62,936 nt of DNA. It comes from an uncultured Lachnospiraceae bacterium. Its GTDB lineage: Bacteria; Bacillota; Clostridia; Lachnospirales; Lachnospiraceae. A program made the position numbers and the translations under genes. The notes beneath the pieces were generated by a model that was not told the origin of the DNA, searched no databases, and saw nothing but the letters and a program-made list of their open reading frames with translations. Within the stretch, counting starts at the first letter, position 1. Each line of letters begins with the position of its first letter. The stretch spans positions 1-62,936 of the forward strand of contig CAMNQH010000015.1 in the NCBI GenBank assembly GCA_946549035.1, written 5' to 3'. Positions 45,270 through 54,873 of this stretch are shown one piece after another.

Positions 45270-48200
45270 TTAATATCTTTTGGGCGGGTTTTCAATGCAT
45301 TTTTCCACAACTTTTACATTTTTTTCTCCCAAATACTTAGTTAAACTGTTGACAATCTCCTTTCCCGCCTGAATGCTTCGGCTGGAAGGCAAACGCTTCA
45401 TCTGCTTTGAGGCCGAAATGTACACCACCACCCCGTCCTGTCCGTCAGAATCTTTTAACAGCTCAAACAATTCCTGTTCTTTGGCCGTATAGTCTTCGAT
45501 TGTGTCGAATTGAAGCCACACTTCCTTCTTGGTATCGTCAAAGGAGTAGATGCGTTCACAAATCATCTTGCTGTTTTTCTCTTCTTCCCCGGAAACACGG
45601 CCTTTTACAAATACTTTGTTGTCAATTTCTAACAGCTTGCTGTTCTTTTCGTAATCTCTTGGAAAAATAATGATCTCCAAAGTGCCCACCAAATCTTCTA
45701 AGGTGATAAACGCCATAGTTTTATTGTCTCTGGTATATTTAATGGTTTTATCCACTATCATACCCCCTACCATGGCGGATTCCCCGTCCATAGCCTTGGC
45801 GCACTTGCTTTCTTCATCCCAAAGAAAATCCGTAGTCACCCGGGTAATATTTTTACGCCATTTTTCTTCATACTCTTCCAGAGGATGCCCGCTGATATAT
45901 ACTCCCAGCACCTCTTTTTCAAAGGCAAGCATGGTCTCTCTGGCATACTCTCCCACATCCGGCATTTTCACTTCAAATTCCTGCTTATGGCTTTCATCCG
46001 CCAAATCAAATAAAGTCATCTGGCCTGCCATGGTATTCTTTTTTTCCTGGGCGATACCATCCAAAAGGGAGGCGTACATCATCATAAACTGCTTTCGGGT
46101 TCCCTTTAAGCCGTCTAAGGCGCCGGACTTGATAAAATTCTCTATGATGCGCTTATTCAGTTCTTTGTCCGCCATACGGGTAAGAAAATCCTTCAGGTTC
46201 TTAAAACGTCCGTGCTCGTCCCGTTCCTGGCACAGCTTTTCGATACAAATTCCGCTGACGCTTTTAATGGCGGCAAGCCCGTAACGAATCCCGTTCCCGG
46301 TCACGGAAAAAATACTTTCCCCCTCATTTACATCCGGAGGCAGCACCTGGATTCCCATTTTCCTGCAGGTAAGAATATATTCAGATACCTTGCTGGAGTG
46401 GTCGATCACCGACGTCATCAAGGCCGCCATATATTCCACCGGATAATAATATTTCAAAAAAGCCGTCTGATAAGATACCACCGCATAGGCCGCCGCATGG
46501 GATTTATTAAAGGCATATTTGGCAAAATCAATCATCTCGTCGTAAATCTTGTTGGCGATTTTTTCATCAATCCCATTTGCCACACAGCCTGGTACGCCTT
46601 CCTGAGGATTGCCGTATACAAAATTTTGCCGCTCCTTTTCCATAACGGAGCCTTTTTTCTTGGACATGGCCCGGCGCAAAAGGTCGCTGCGGCCCATGGT
46701 ATAGCCCGCCAGATCCCGAACAATCTGCATGACTTGTTCCTGATAGACGATGCAGCCGTAGGTGGGTGCAAGAATCGGTTCTAGCTGCGGGCAATCGTAA
46801 ACAATAGCCGCTCCGCTGTTTTTTCCCCGGATATACGCCGGAATAAAATCCATAGGGCCGGGACGGTACAGTGCAATCCCCGCGATAATATCCTCTAAGC
46901 TTTGGGGCTTTAGCTCCTTCATGAAATTTTTCATTCCGGCGCTTTCTAATTGAAAAACGCCTTCCGTCCGTCCGGTTCCCAGGGAATCTAACACCGCCTT
47001 GTCTTCATAATTAATCGCGTCTATATCAAACTCCGGCGCCTTATCCCGCTGAATCAAATGCACTGCATTTTGAATCACCGTAAGATTTCGAAGCCCCAAA
47101 AAATCCATTTTTAAAAGTCCCAGCTCTTCCAACGTCGTCATGGTAAACTGCGTGGTAATGGAACCGTCGCCGGCCCTGGACAGCGGCACATATTCGTCAA
47201 TAGACTTCTGACTGATGACAACCCCGGCCGCGTGCATGGACGTATGACGGGGAAGGCCTTCCAGACGCTTTGACATGTCGATTAACTTGCGTACCGTCTC
47301 GTCATTTTCATACATGTTCCTTAGCTGAGGATTCATGTTCAAGGCTTTTTCTATCGTAATACCCAATTCATTGGGAATCTGCTTGGCAATGCCGTCCACA
47401 AAGGCATAGGGCAAATCCATCACCCGTCCCACGTCCCTGGTCACGCCCCGGGCCGCCAGCGTTCCGAAGGTCACGATCTGCACCACCCGGTCCTTGCCAT
47501 ACTTGTCCACCACGTAGTCAATAACCTCCTGGCGGCGCTCCACACAAAAATCAATATCAATATCCGGCATGGACACCCGCTCCGGATTCAAAAACCGTTC
47601 AAAGAGCAAATTATAACGAATGGGATCAATATTGGTAATCTCCAGGGTATAAGATACCAAGCTCCCGGCGGCGCTGCCCCGGCCTGGCCCTACCGCAATG
47701 CCCTGGGTTCTGGCATAGCGGAGGAAATCCCATACAATCAGGAAATAATCCACATATCCCATGGTACGAATCACCTGCAGCTCATACTCCAGCCGTTCTG
47801 CAAATTGTTCATGCTCATTGGGATATCTGTTTTTTAATCCTTCGTGGCAAAGCTCATTTAAATATTCCCAGGAGGTGACGCCCTGGGGAACATCAAACTT
47901 CGGCAGCTTGGTCACGCCGAATTCGATTTCCACATGGCAGCGGTCCGCAATTTTTTGGGTATTCTCCAAAGCCTCCAGGGCATACGGAAATAACCCCCGC
48001 ATCTCCTCTTCAGATTTGACGTAGTACTGCCCGCCCTCGTAACGCATACGATTCTCATCGGAAAGCTTTTTTCCGGTCTGAAGGCAAAGCAGGATATCAT
48101 GGGGCTCCACATCCGTATCAAACGTATAATGCACGTCATTGGTAGCAACCAATCCAATGCCTGTCTCCTGGCTCAGGCGAAGGAGCTGCTGATTTACATT

Positions 48201-48752
48201 CCGTTGCTGGGGTATTCCGTGATCCTGCAATTCCAGAAAATAATTCCCCGCTCCGAAGATCTCCTGATGCTTTAGGGCCGCCGCCTTGGCCTCCTGATAC
48301 GCGCCTCTGGACAGAAGCTTTGGCACCTCCCCTGCCAGGCAGGCGCTTAAAGCGATAATACCTTCGTGGTATTCTTCCAATACTTCCTGGTCTACACGGG
48401 GTCTATAGTAATAGCCGTCCACAAATCCCTTGGATACAATTTTCATCAGATTGGCATAGCCCTTGTCATTTTCCGCCAAAAGCACCAGGTGATAGTAACG
48501 GTCCTCCCCTTCTATCCGTTCCCGGTCAAACCGGGAGCCGGGCGCCACATAGACCTCGCTGCCTAAAATCGGATTGATGCCTGCCTCCTTAGCCGCCCGG
48601 TAAAAGTCGATGACGCCATACATCACCCCGTGGTCGGTAATGGCCGCCGCTGTCATCCCCAATTCCTTTACTCTTTCTACATATTCTTTGATTTTATTTG
48701 AACCATCCAGCAGGCTGTATTCCGTGTGGACGTGCAGATGTGCAAATGCCAT
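45270..48752 (-). CDS. dnaE: DNA polymerase III alpha subunit, DnaE type
   Basis: 1160 aa. Replicative polymerase subunit; in Firmicutes with PolC it extends primers. N-terminal PHP domain FAHLHVHTEYSLLDG, polymerase core with GPGRGSAAGSLVSY and the metal-binding PDIDIDF near residue 400, the tail with helix-hairpin-helix region and an OB domain (YTRDNKTMAFITLED). Full length for DnaE1. Followed by pfkA, preceded by a response regulator 36 bases upstream. Confidence 0.97.
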   Translation of the reverse strand: MAFAHLHVHTEYSLLDGSNKIKEYVERVKELGMTAAAITDHGVMYGVIDFYRAAKEAGINPILGSEVYVAPGSRFDRERIEGEDRYYHLVLLAENDKGYANLMKIVSKGFVDGYYYRPRVDQEVLEEYHEGIIALSACLAGEVPKLLSRGAYQEAKAAALKHQEIFGAGNYFLELQDHGIPQQRNVNQQLLRLSQETGIGLVATNDVHYTFDTDVEPHDILLCLQTGKKLSDENRMRYEGGQYYVKSEEEMRGLFPYALEALENTQKIADRCHVEIEFGVTKLPKFDVPQGVTSWEYLNELCHEGLKNRYPNEHEQFAERLEYELQVIRTMGYVDYFLIVWDFLRYARTQGIAVGPGRGSAAGSLVSYTLEITNIDPIRYNLLFERFLNPERVSMPDIDIDFCVERRQEVIDYVVDKYGKDRVVQIVTFGTLAARGVTRDVGRVMDLPYAFVDGIAKQIPNELGITIEKALNMNPQLRNMYENDETVRKLIDMSKRLEGLPRHTSMHAAGVVISQKSIDEYVPLSRAGDGSITTQFTMTTLEELGLLKMDFLGLRNLTVIQNAVHLIQRDKAPEFDIDAINYEDKAVLDSLGTGRTEGVFQLESAGMKNFMKELKPQSLEDIIAGIALYRPGPMDFIPAYIRGKNSGAAIVYDCPQLEPILAPTYGCIVYQEQVMQIVRDLAGYTMGRSDLLRRAMSKKKGSVMEKERQNFVYGNPQEGVPGCVANGIDEKIANKIYDEMIDFAKYAFNKSHAAAYAVVSYQTAFLKYYYPVEYMAALMTSVIDHSSKVSEYILTCRKMGIQVLPPDVNEGESIFSVTGNGIRYGLAAIKSVSGICIEKLCQERDEHGRFKNLKDFLTRMADKELNKRIIENFIKSGALDGLKGTRKQFMMMYASLLDGIAQEKKNTMAGQMTLFDLADESHKQEFEVKMPDVGEYARETMLAFEKEVLGVYISGHPLEEYEEKWRKNITRVTTDFLWDEESKCAKAMDGESAMVGGMIVDKTIKYTRDNKTMAFITLEDLVGTLEIIIFPRDYEKNSKLLEIDNKVFVKGRVSGEEEKNSKMICERIYSFDDTKKEVWLQFDTIEDYTAKEQELFELLKDSDGQDGVVVYISASKQMKRLPSSRSIQAGKEIVNSLTKYLGEKNVKVVEKCIENPPKRY

Positions 48753-48788
48753 AATCCTTTACGCTCCTTTAAATCCTGGATATTCCAG

Positions 48789-49571
48789 CTATTTTTCCCG
48801 GCTCTGCAATATCTTTTCAATCTCTGCAAGCAGCTTATCTTTTATTGGAGGCTTTAAAAAATACCCCGCCGGCTTTAATTTAATCACTGCCTCAATATTC
48901 GCCCTATCGTTAATGGCTGTCAGAAAAACTACAGGAATATCTTTCATCTCTTCGTCCGCCCGTATCATTTCAAGGGTCATTCTTCCATCGCAGACAGGCA
49001 TTTCATAGTCTAATAAAATTAAATCCGGACGCTTCTTCCCAATAGAAGTCATAGCCTGGGCGCCGGAAATAGCCAAAGCGACTTCATAATAGTCCTCCAG
49101 CATGGCCTTCATAGTCCGCAGCGCGGTTCCATTGTCATCCACCACCAGGATCCGCTTCTTTCCCGACTGCTCCTTCTTTTCTTCCGCCGCCTCTTTTTTC
49201 ACCTGATTCTCATCCAGGTTAAGCCTTCGGCAGACAGCCTGCATAATGGTGGTATGTTCCACAGGACGAATCAAATTTTCAAACTGGCCGTCTTCATAAT
49301 ATTTAAAAAAGTTGCTGCTTTCCTCCTTCGTCCCAATGGTTAAAACCGGCGTCTGGCCATACTGACTGCTTAACATATAAAAAATTGAAGTGTCAATATC
49401 GTAAGCTCCAATTAGGCTTATTACGACCAGATCAGGATTTACGATTTTCATCATCCCCTCCAGTACCCCTGCATTCTCGGAGCAGAGCTGTACATGAAAA
49501 AAGCGGGATAAAAACTGATTTGTTTCTTTCACCACGCTGTTCAGTTTTCCGATTAATAAAATCTTTTTCAT
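48789..49571 (-). CDS. Response regulator with one degenerate and one intact receiver domain
   Basis: 260 aa. Residues about 1-120 have the receiver fold pattern but Ser/Ile (VVISLIG) where the phospho-acceptor Asp should be, so this domain is probably inactive. A Glu/Lys linker follows (about 124-139). Residues about 140-257 are an intact receiver: acidic pair VVDDNG, acceptor Asp188 (LILLDYEMPVCDG), switch Lys in FLKPPIKD. There is no output domain, so it must act through a partner or as a phosphate sink. It lies 11 bases after the hybrid kinase gene. Confidence 0.88.
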   Translation of the reverse strand: MKKILLIGKLNSVVKETNQFLSRFFHVQLCSENAGVLEGMMKIVNPDLVVISLIGAYDIDTSIFYMLSSQYGQTPVLTIGTKEESSNFFKYYEDGQFENLIRPVEHTTIMQAVCRRLNLDENQVKKEAAEEKKEQSGKKRILVVDDNGTALRTMKAMLEDYYEVALAISGAQAMTSIGKKRPDLILLDYEMPVCDGRMTLEMIRADEEMKDIPVVFLTAINDRANIEAVIKLKPAGYFLKPPIKDKLLAEIEKILQSREK

Positions 49572-49582
49572 TTCCTCCTCCT

Positions 49583-52500
49583 TTATTCGCCAAACTGCTG
49601 CTTTAACTGTTCCACCAACCGTTCCCCAAAACGGTCCGCTTCTTCCGGATCCAGATTCGTTACCGCTTCTGCAAGTCCGCGGATGTTCTGCCCTATCTCC
49701 TGCGGATATTCATACTCCTGTAACTGGCCCACCAGCTGGTCCGCCTGGTCAATATCCATCTCCTGCATACAAAACCGCACCATTTCCACCAGAGCCTGCA
49801 CCACAGAAACGTCTGTAATCTGCTTTTTCACCTGCATCCCCAGCCCGAAAACACCTTGCAGTTTCTGGCTGTAGCTGCGCCACTCTTCCAAAAAGTAAGG
49901 GGTCACAGATAAAACTACTTCTATTCTACCATCTCTCGCTGCATATTCCAATAACCTTGCAACGCCGGACAAGGGCATAATTCCTACCGTTGCCGCAAGG
50001 CTTTTCATGGCGTGTACCTGAATTCGGTAGCGGTCCAACTGTTCCGGTTCCCCAATCCGTCCGTAAGCTTCCTCAAGGTGATCCGCGGCAGAATCGATTT
50101 GACCGTAAAATTCCTTTACCGTATATTCTAACAATTCCATATCCGGTAAATGCATAAAGGCATACTGCCAATCCAGGCCATCCACCGACGGAAGCTCTTC
50201 AAGAGCATCCCCCGATGAGACTGTACTTTCCCTAGTAATATCTGCCGCCCCCTGAGGCGCTTCTAGCAGCAGCTCCCCGGGAAGCATTTTTCGAATCATA
50301 GCCTCCAGCTTTTCCGGCACTACCGGTTTGGAAAGAAAATCGTCAAACCCTTCCGACAAATACTTCTCTTTCGCTCCTGAAACTGCATTGGCCGTCAATA
50401 CTACAATAGGCGTATCCTGACAGGGAAAATCAGAAAGTTCTTTTATGTAATGAAGGGTTTCCACGCCGTCCATCTCCGGCATCATATGGTCAAGAAAAAT
50501 CAAATCGTAGTGACTCTCCTGCACCAGCTTTAAACACTCTGCGCCTCCCCCTGCGTCTGTCACCTGGATTTGCGTCTCTTTCAGCAGGTTCCTCAATACC
50601 TTTCGGTTCACAACATTGTCGTCCACCACCAGAATCTTTGCATCCGGCGCACAGAATTTCGTGGTATAACTATAATTTTCGGCAATCTGACGTACCCTGG
50701 TCTCAAAATCCCCAATGGGGGTCTCATCCATAATTTTCTGTTCCAAATCAAACCAGAATTTAGACCCCTTTCCATAGACGCTTTCCACCTGCAGCCTGCT
50801 GCCCAAAAGAGTCAAAAGCTGAATTGTAATACTCATGCCAAGCCCGCTGCCCTCTATATTACGGTTTTTGTCTTCCTCAATCCGTTCAAACTCCGCGGAA
50901 AGCTTCGGCAAATCCTCCTCCTTGATGCCAATGCCAGTGTCCTCCACTTCAAAGGAAAGCGTAACTATATCCTTCCTTCTGGTGCTTCGAACCCGCAGCC
51001 ATATTGTTCCTTCATGGGTATACTTCACCGCATTTGTCAAAATATTGGTCAGCACCTGGCGGATACGCACGTCGTCCCCGTAAAGCCTGGCGGGAATATC
51101 ATGGTCGATCTCAAGCTCTAACTTCAGATTTTTACTTTCCGCCCGCTGAGACGTCATATTGGCCAGGTCATGAATCATGCTGCTGATATCATATTCCACT
51201 GGAACAATCTCCATTTTTCCGGATTCAATCTTGGAAAAATCCAAGATATCGTTAATCAAGGACAGCAGCGTTTGTCCTGCCATATAAATATCCATGGCGT
51301 ATTCCTTGATGGCCTGTTCCTTGGATTCCCGAAGAATCATTTCATCCATTCCCAGCACCGCGTTAATCGGCGTCCGGATCTCATGAGACATATGAGCCAG
51401 GAACTTTCCTTTTGCTTCATTGGCGGCCAAGGCTTCCTGCCTTGCCGCATCTGCATCCATTTTTGCCTGGGCCAGCTGCAGGTTCTGCTGCTGCGCCGCC
51501 TTTACCCTCTCCGCCAAAAGAGCTGCACTTTCCTCCGCGCTTAATCTGTATTCTTTGGAAATCTGAAAGACATGCATAACAGCCATAATTACACAAAACA
51601 ACACCATACTGTATTGGCCCGCCGTATTGCCATAGGCGCTATTGAATAATGTATTCATAATTACATTTGCAATTCCCCCTGACAACAGAATCACCACGGA
51701 CAAAATCGACGGCACCGTTTGATACCGCTTATTCCGGCAGTCCATCTGAACCAGGCTTACAATAGCCGTCACGCAGACAACCCCCACCCAGGCCGCAGAG
51801 ATATTCATCATTTCCGTCAAGCTTCGAATCTCCAGCTTATTCAGGAATATCTGCACCCCGGCATTGAGAATCATACACCACAGCAAGACGGAAAAACGAT
51901 ACGGATACAAGGTATGAAGATTTCGCTCAAAATACAAAGTCAGAAACAACGGAAGCATCAGCACCAGATATTCCTGCATTTCATATGCTTCCTGCACATT
52001 GTAAAAAATGTTCAAGGTATCTGTGCCGATAAAACAGTAAATTCCCGCGGCCAATCCTGTCAATCCCAAAAACAATTCCCCTCGTACTGGCTGCCGGGTA
52101 TAACGCCTGATCAAAACCAATACAAACATAATAATGGCCATAAGCAAAATAATCAGGCAGCATCCGATATTGGCGATGTTATTTGCGACTGCCCCGATTA
52201 CCACCATATCCCGGGTTTCAATTTTGACTTCTCCCAACACAGCCGCATCATTGGGCTTGTAGGAGGACTGCTCAATCCACAGCTCCCCGCCTTGAAAATC
52301 ATTGGGAATATCCACGTAATTTTCCATACTTTGAGGCTGATCCTCTGGAGAAATATCATTATGATATACCACCTCGCCATCCAAATACACATGGACGGAC
52401 ACATTTACACTGGAAAAGCTGATAGTCAGGCCCGCATAGTCCATGGGAAGCGTATTCTGAAACACCACCGTGTCATTGGCTTTGCTTTTTCCTGCATAAG

Positions 52501-52759
52501 GAAGACTGACATTCTGATATTCCCCCGCAGCTTGAGCCTCTTCAACCAGCCTCCGTATCCCATCATGGTCGTCTCCGTCAATTTGCGACATTTTTTCTTC
52601 ACTTAACACGGTGACCGTCCAATTCTCAGTATAATAATACTCAAGCTGATCCGGCAGAAGAGACGCTCCTTCTTCTGTCTGAAATTGGTACACCGCAATG
52701 ATCATAAAAATAATCACAAACAAAATCGCAATTCCCGCTATTCTTCGCAAATTTTTCAT
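49583..52759 (-). CDS. Hybrid sensor histidine kinase (7TM sensor, HisKA-HATPase, receiver, Hpt)
   Basis: 1058 aa. A transmembrane segment (10-25) is followed by an extracytoplasmic beta-rich domain (about 28-185), then about seven membrane segments (about 187-400), the layout of 7TMR-DISM sensors. After a coiled coil (405-450) come HisKA with His459 (HMSHEIRTPINA), HATPase (GSGLGMSI), a receiver with Asp757 (LIFLDHMMPEMDG) and a C-terminal Hpt domain with His916 (VHAMKS). It forms a complete internal phosphorelay, with the small regulator downstream as likely end or parallel receiver. Signal unknown. Confidence 0.93.
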   Translation of the reverse strand: MKNLRRIAGIAILFVIIFMIIAVYQFQTEEGASLLPDQLEYYYTENWTVTVLSEEKMSQIDGDDHDGIRRLVEEAQAAGEYQNVSLPYAGKSKANDTVVFQNTLPMDYAGLTISFSSVNVSVHVYLDGEVVYHNDISPEDQPQSMENYVDIPNDFQGGELWIEQSSYKPNDAAVLGEVKIETRDMVVIGAVANNIANIGCCLIILLMAIIMFVLVLIRRYTRQPVRGELFLGLTGLAAGIYCFIGTDTLNIFYNVQEAYEMQEYLVLMLPLFLTLYFERNLHTLYPYRFSVLLWCMILNAGVQIFLNKLEIRSLTEMMNISAAWVGVVCVTAIVSLVQMDCRNKRYQTVPSILSVVILLSGGIANVIMNTLFNSAYGNTAGQYSMVLFCVIMAVMHVFQISKEYRLSAEESAALLAERVKAAQQQNLQLAQAKMDADAARQEALAANEAKGKFLAHMSHEIRTPINAVLGMDEMILRESKEQAIKEYAMDIYMAGQTLLSLINDILDFSKIESGKMEIVPVEYDISSMIHDLANMTSQRAESKNLKLELEIDHDIPARLYGDDVRIRQVLTNILTNAVKYTHEGTIWLRVRSTRRKDIVTLSFEVEDTGIGIKEEDLPKLSAEFERIEEDKNRNIEGSGLGMSITIQLLTLLGSRLQVESVYGKGSKFWFDLEQKIMDETPIGDFETRVRQIAENYSYTTKFCAPDAKILVVDDNVVNRKVLRNLLKETQIQVTDAGGGAECLKLVQESHYDLIFLDHMMPEMDGVETLHYIKELSDFPCQDTPIVVLTANAVSGAKEKYLSEGFDDFLSKPVVPEKLEAMIRKMLPGELLLEAPQGAADITRESTVSSGDALEELPSVDGLDWQYAFMHLPDMELLEYTVKEFYGQIDSAADHLEEAYGRIGEPEQLDRYRIQVHAMKSLAATVGIMPLSGVARLLEYAARDGRIEVVLSVTPYFLEEWRSYSQKLQGVFGLGMQVKKQITDVSVVQALVEMVRFCMQEMDIDQADQLVGQLQEYEYPQEIGQNIRGLAEAVTNLDPEEADRFGERLVEQLKQQFGE

Positions 52760-52840
52760 ATAGATTCCATCCTAACGTAATTTTCGGGATTCATCCCTAT
52801 GTAAATAAGGAAAAGACCCGCCGGATACATCATCAAAAAA

Positions 52841-53572
52841 TTACAGATTTTTTTTCTTATATAAGAACCAGAACGCCAATCCCCCGAACACAGCCAAATA
52901 TCCTACTAAAATCAAAATGCCTGCCACGTCTCCTTTCCCGCCGGAGGCAATGGTTCGAAGCATCCCGCTGGTCTGAGACAAAGGCAAAAAAGAAACCGCC
53001 TCCCGGATCCCCGGGGGCATCTGTTCCGTAGAAAAAAAGGTATTGCACAAATAGGCCATTGGCATAATCACATAATTGGAAAACCGGGGCACGTCCGCAT
53101 GATTTTTAGCATAAAAGGACACCACCACGCCAATAATAGAAAAAACCGCTCCATTCAGGAACATGATGAAAAAAGAATACCCGTTAAAAATCAAGCCCGT
53201 TTTAACCGGAAGCGTAAGAAACAAAATCACCGTCCCAGCGTACAGCCCCCGCAGGCTTCCCCCGATCACCTGTCCTACTACAAATTGCCAAAGAGGCGTA
53301 GGAGAAATCATCACCTGGTCAAAGGCTTTCTCATATAGCCTCTGGACGTTTAAATTCTGAGCAATGGCATTAAAGCTTCCGTTCATTGTCGTCAAAGCCA
53401 CCACCCCGGGAATCAAAAAATTCAGATATGGCTCTCCATGGGAAATCGTCTGTATCCCCAGCCCAAATACCACCAAATACATCAGCGGAGCCACCATGGC
53501 GGCCAAGGTGATTTTATAAAAATCCCGCTTAAATTCCGTCCATTTCTCCCATAAAATTGCTAAAATACCCAT
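52841..53572 (-). CDS. ABC-2 type exporter permease
   Basis: 243 aa with about six membrane segments. ABC-2 family features: long first cytoplasmic segment, VFGLGIQTIS, MNGSFNAIAQNLNVQRLYEKAFDQVMISP and late NTFFSTEQMPPGIREAVSFLPLS, as in NodJ/DrrB-type permeases. With the ATPase 15 bases upstream it forms an exporter, for a drug, lipid or glycan; substrate cannot be told. The 81 bases after it hold no clear terminator. Confidence 0.9.
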   Translation of the reverse strand: MGILAILWEKWTEFKRDFYKITLAAMVAPLMYLVVFGLGIQTISHGEPYLNFLIPGVVALTTMNGSFNAIAQNLNVQRLYEKAFDQVMISPTPLWQFVVGQVIGGSLRGLYAGTVILFLTLPVKTGLIFNGYSFFIMFLNGAVFSIIGVVVSFYAKNHADVPRFSNYVIMPMAYLCNTFFSTEQMPPGIREAVSFLPLSQTSGMLRTIASGGKGDVAGILILVGYLAVFGGLAFWFLYKKKNL

Positions 53573-53587
53573 ACATAAACTCCCATA

Positions 53588-54424
53588 TCAAGTCAAATGA
53601 CGTCCGGCCCGTTCTACAAACACATCCTCTAACGTAGTATCCCGCAAGGATAAACGCCCCGTTTTCCCGGACAAATAGGAAATTGCGCTCTCCCGTTCTT
53701 TGAAAAACCTGCTTTCTATCCCTTCGGCCGTCGCCTCATCCACAGCATAAGCCCCTAAAGCTTCTATCAGTCCCTCCGGCGTATTCACTTCCTCCAGTTT
53801 TCCTTTGTCCATTAAGGCTACTCTCCCGCAAAGAGACTGAGCCTCCTCCATATAATGGGTGGTAAGCAAAATGGTAAGACGCTGCTCATTCAGCTTCCGA
53901 AGAAGATTCCACATCTGCCTTCTGGACAAAGCGTCCATTCCAGCCGTAGGCTCGTCCAAAAGCAGGATCTTGGGTTCCGTCAGCAGCGCCCGGCAGACCA
54001 TCAGCTTTCGCTTCATCCCTCCGGACAGCTTGCGGACGCTGCGTCTTCGAAACTCCAGCAAGCCTGCAAATTCCAACAGCTCTTCTGTCCGCGCCCGTAT
54101 TTTTTTAAGGGGCATAAAATACAGCCGCCCCTGATATTCCATAATCTCATCCATATTCATATCCTGACGCATGGAATACTCCTGGGTAATAACGCTGATC
54201 TGCTGTTTTAATTCCGGCGTCTTGCGGTTTAATACCTTTCCGTCAATGCGAATCTCTCCCCGGGTGGGCAGCAGCAAGGTGGACAAAAGGCCGATGGTGG
54301 TTGTCTTTCCCGCTCCATTAGGGCCCAAAAGCCCAAAAAATTCCCCCGTCTCTATGGTGAGGTTCAGGGAATCCACTGCGGTGAAACGATCAAATTGTTT
54401 GGTAAGGTTCCTTAATTCTATCAT
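53588..54424 (-). CDS. ABC exporter ATPase (DrrA/NodI type)
   Basis: 278 aa. Walker A GPNGAGKT (about residue 35), signature KLSGGMKRKLMV, Walker B ILLLDEPTAGMD and the switch His in LTTHYMEEAQ. The KLSGGMKRK signature and C-terminal tail TLEDVFVERAGRHL are typical of DrrA-like exporter ATPases. Paired with the ABC-2 permease downstream and controlled by its own promoter. Confidence 0.94.
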   Translation of the reverse strand: MIELRNLTKQFDRFTAVDSLNLTIETGEFFGLLGPNGAGKTTTIGLLSTLLLPTRGEIRIDGKVLNRKTPELKQQISVITQEYSMRQDMNMDEIMEYQGRLYFMPLKKIRARTEELLEFAGLLEFRRRSVRKLSGGMKRKLMVCRALLTEPKILLLDEPTAGMDALSRRQMWNLLRKLNEQRLTILLTTHYMEEAQSLCGRVALMDKGKLEEVNTPEGLIEALGAYAVDEATAEGIESRFFKERESAISYLSGKTGRLSLRDTTLEDVFVERAGRHLT

Positions 54425-54459
54425 AACAGCATACCGGCTCCTTCTTGCTCATTAATTAC

Positions 54460-54488
54460 ACTATACCACCAGGTAACTTATAAAGCAA
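54460..54488 (-). promoter_or_regulatory. Promoter of the ABC exporter with an imperfect inverted repeat
   Basis: Minus strand TTGCTT (54483-54488), 17 bases, TATAGT (54460-54465), 36 bases before the ATG. Inside the spacer, TTACC-TGGT-GGTAT (54463-54476) is an imperfect inverted repeat that could be a repressor site. Confidence 0.6.
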
Positions 54489-54534
54489 GAGCCCCGGCCT
54501 GCAATCTCACAATCCGTCAAAATACCATGCTCCG

Positions 54535-54873
54535 TCATACCCTTGTGGGAAACAGCCTGTCTATGTCGGAAAAAGGAATCCTTGCGTTTTCCACCTCCAG
54601 CACCCTGTCCGCCCTGGAGATTCTTACTACTGCGCCCGTTGTCCGGATATACGCCCCTTCTGAAAAATATTCCACTGTGACAAGGTCTCCCGGCTGCATC
54701 TGGCGAAGCTGAAAGTCAAGCTCTTCCTCCTGCTCCGGAGAAAGCTCCTTTCTTGGAACTGCCTCACGTTCCTTTTGGGCCAAAGCTTCCCGGAATCCCC
54801 TTAAAGCGTCAAAGGGCTGAAATTGTTTTGCCCGAGCGCCCCGCTCCATTTTTGGGCGTATTCTGTCAGCCAC
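54535..54873 (-). CDS. YolD-like protein
   Basis: 112 aa. YolD-like proteins are commonly encoded with UvrX-type Y-family DNA polymerases and may modulate them. Typical segments are the start RIRPKMERGARAKQFQPFDALRGF and VTVEYFSEGAYIRTTGAVVRI. It overlaps the polymerase gene by eight bases, so translation is likely coupled. Confidence 0.9.
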   Translation of the reverse strand: MADRIRPKMERGARAKQFQPFDALRGFREALAQKEREAVPRKELSPEQEEELDFQLRQMQPGDLVTVEYFSEGAYIRTTGAVVRISRADRVLEVENARIPFSDIDRLFPTRV

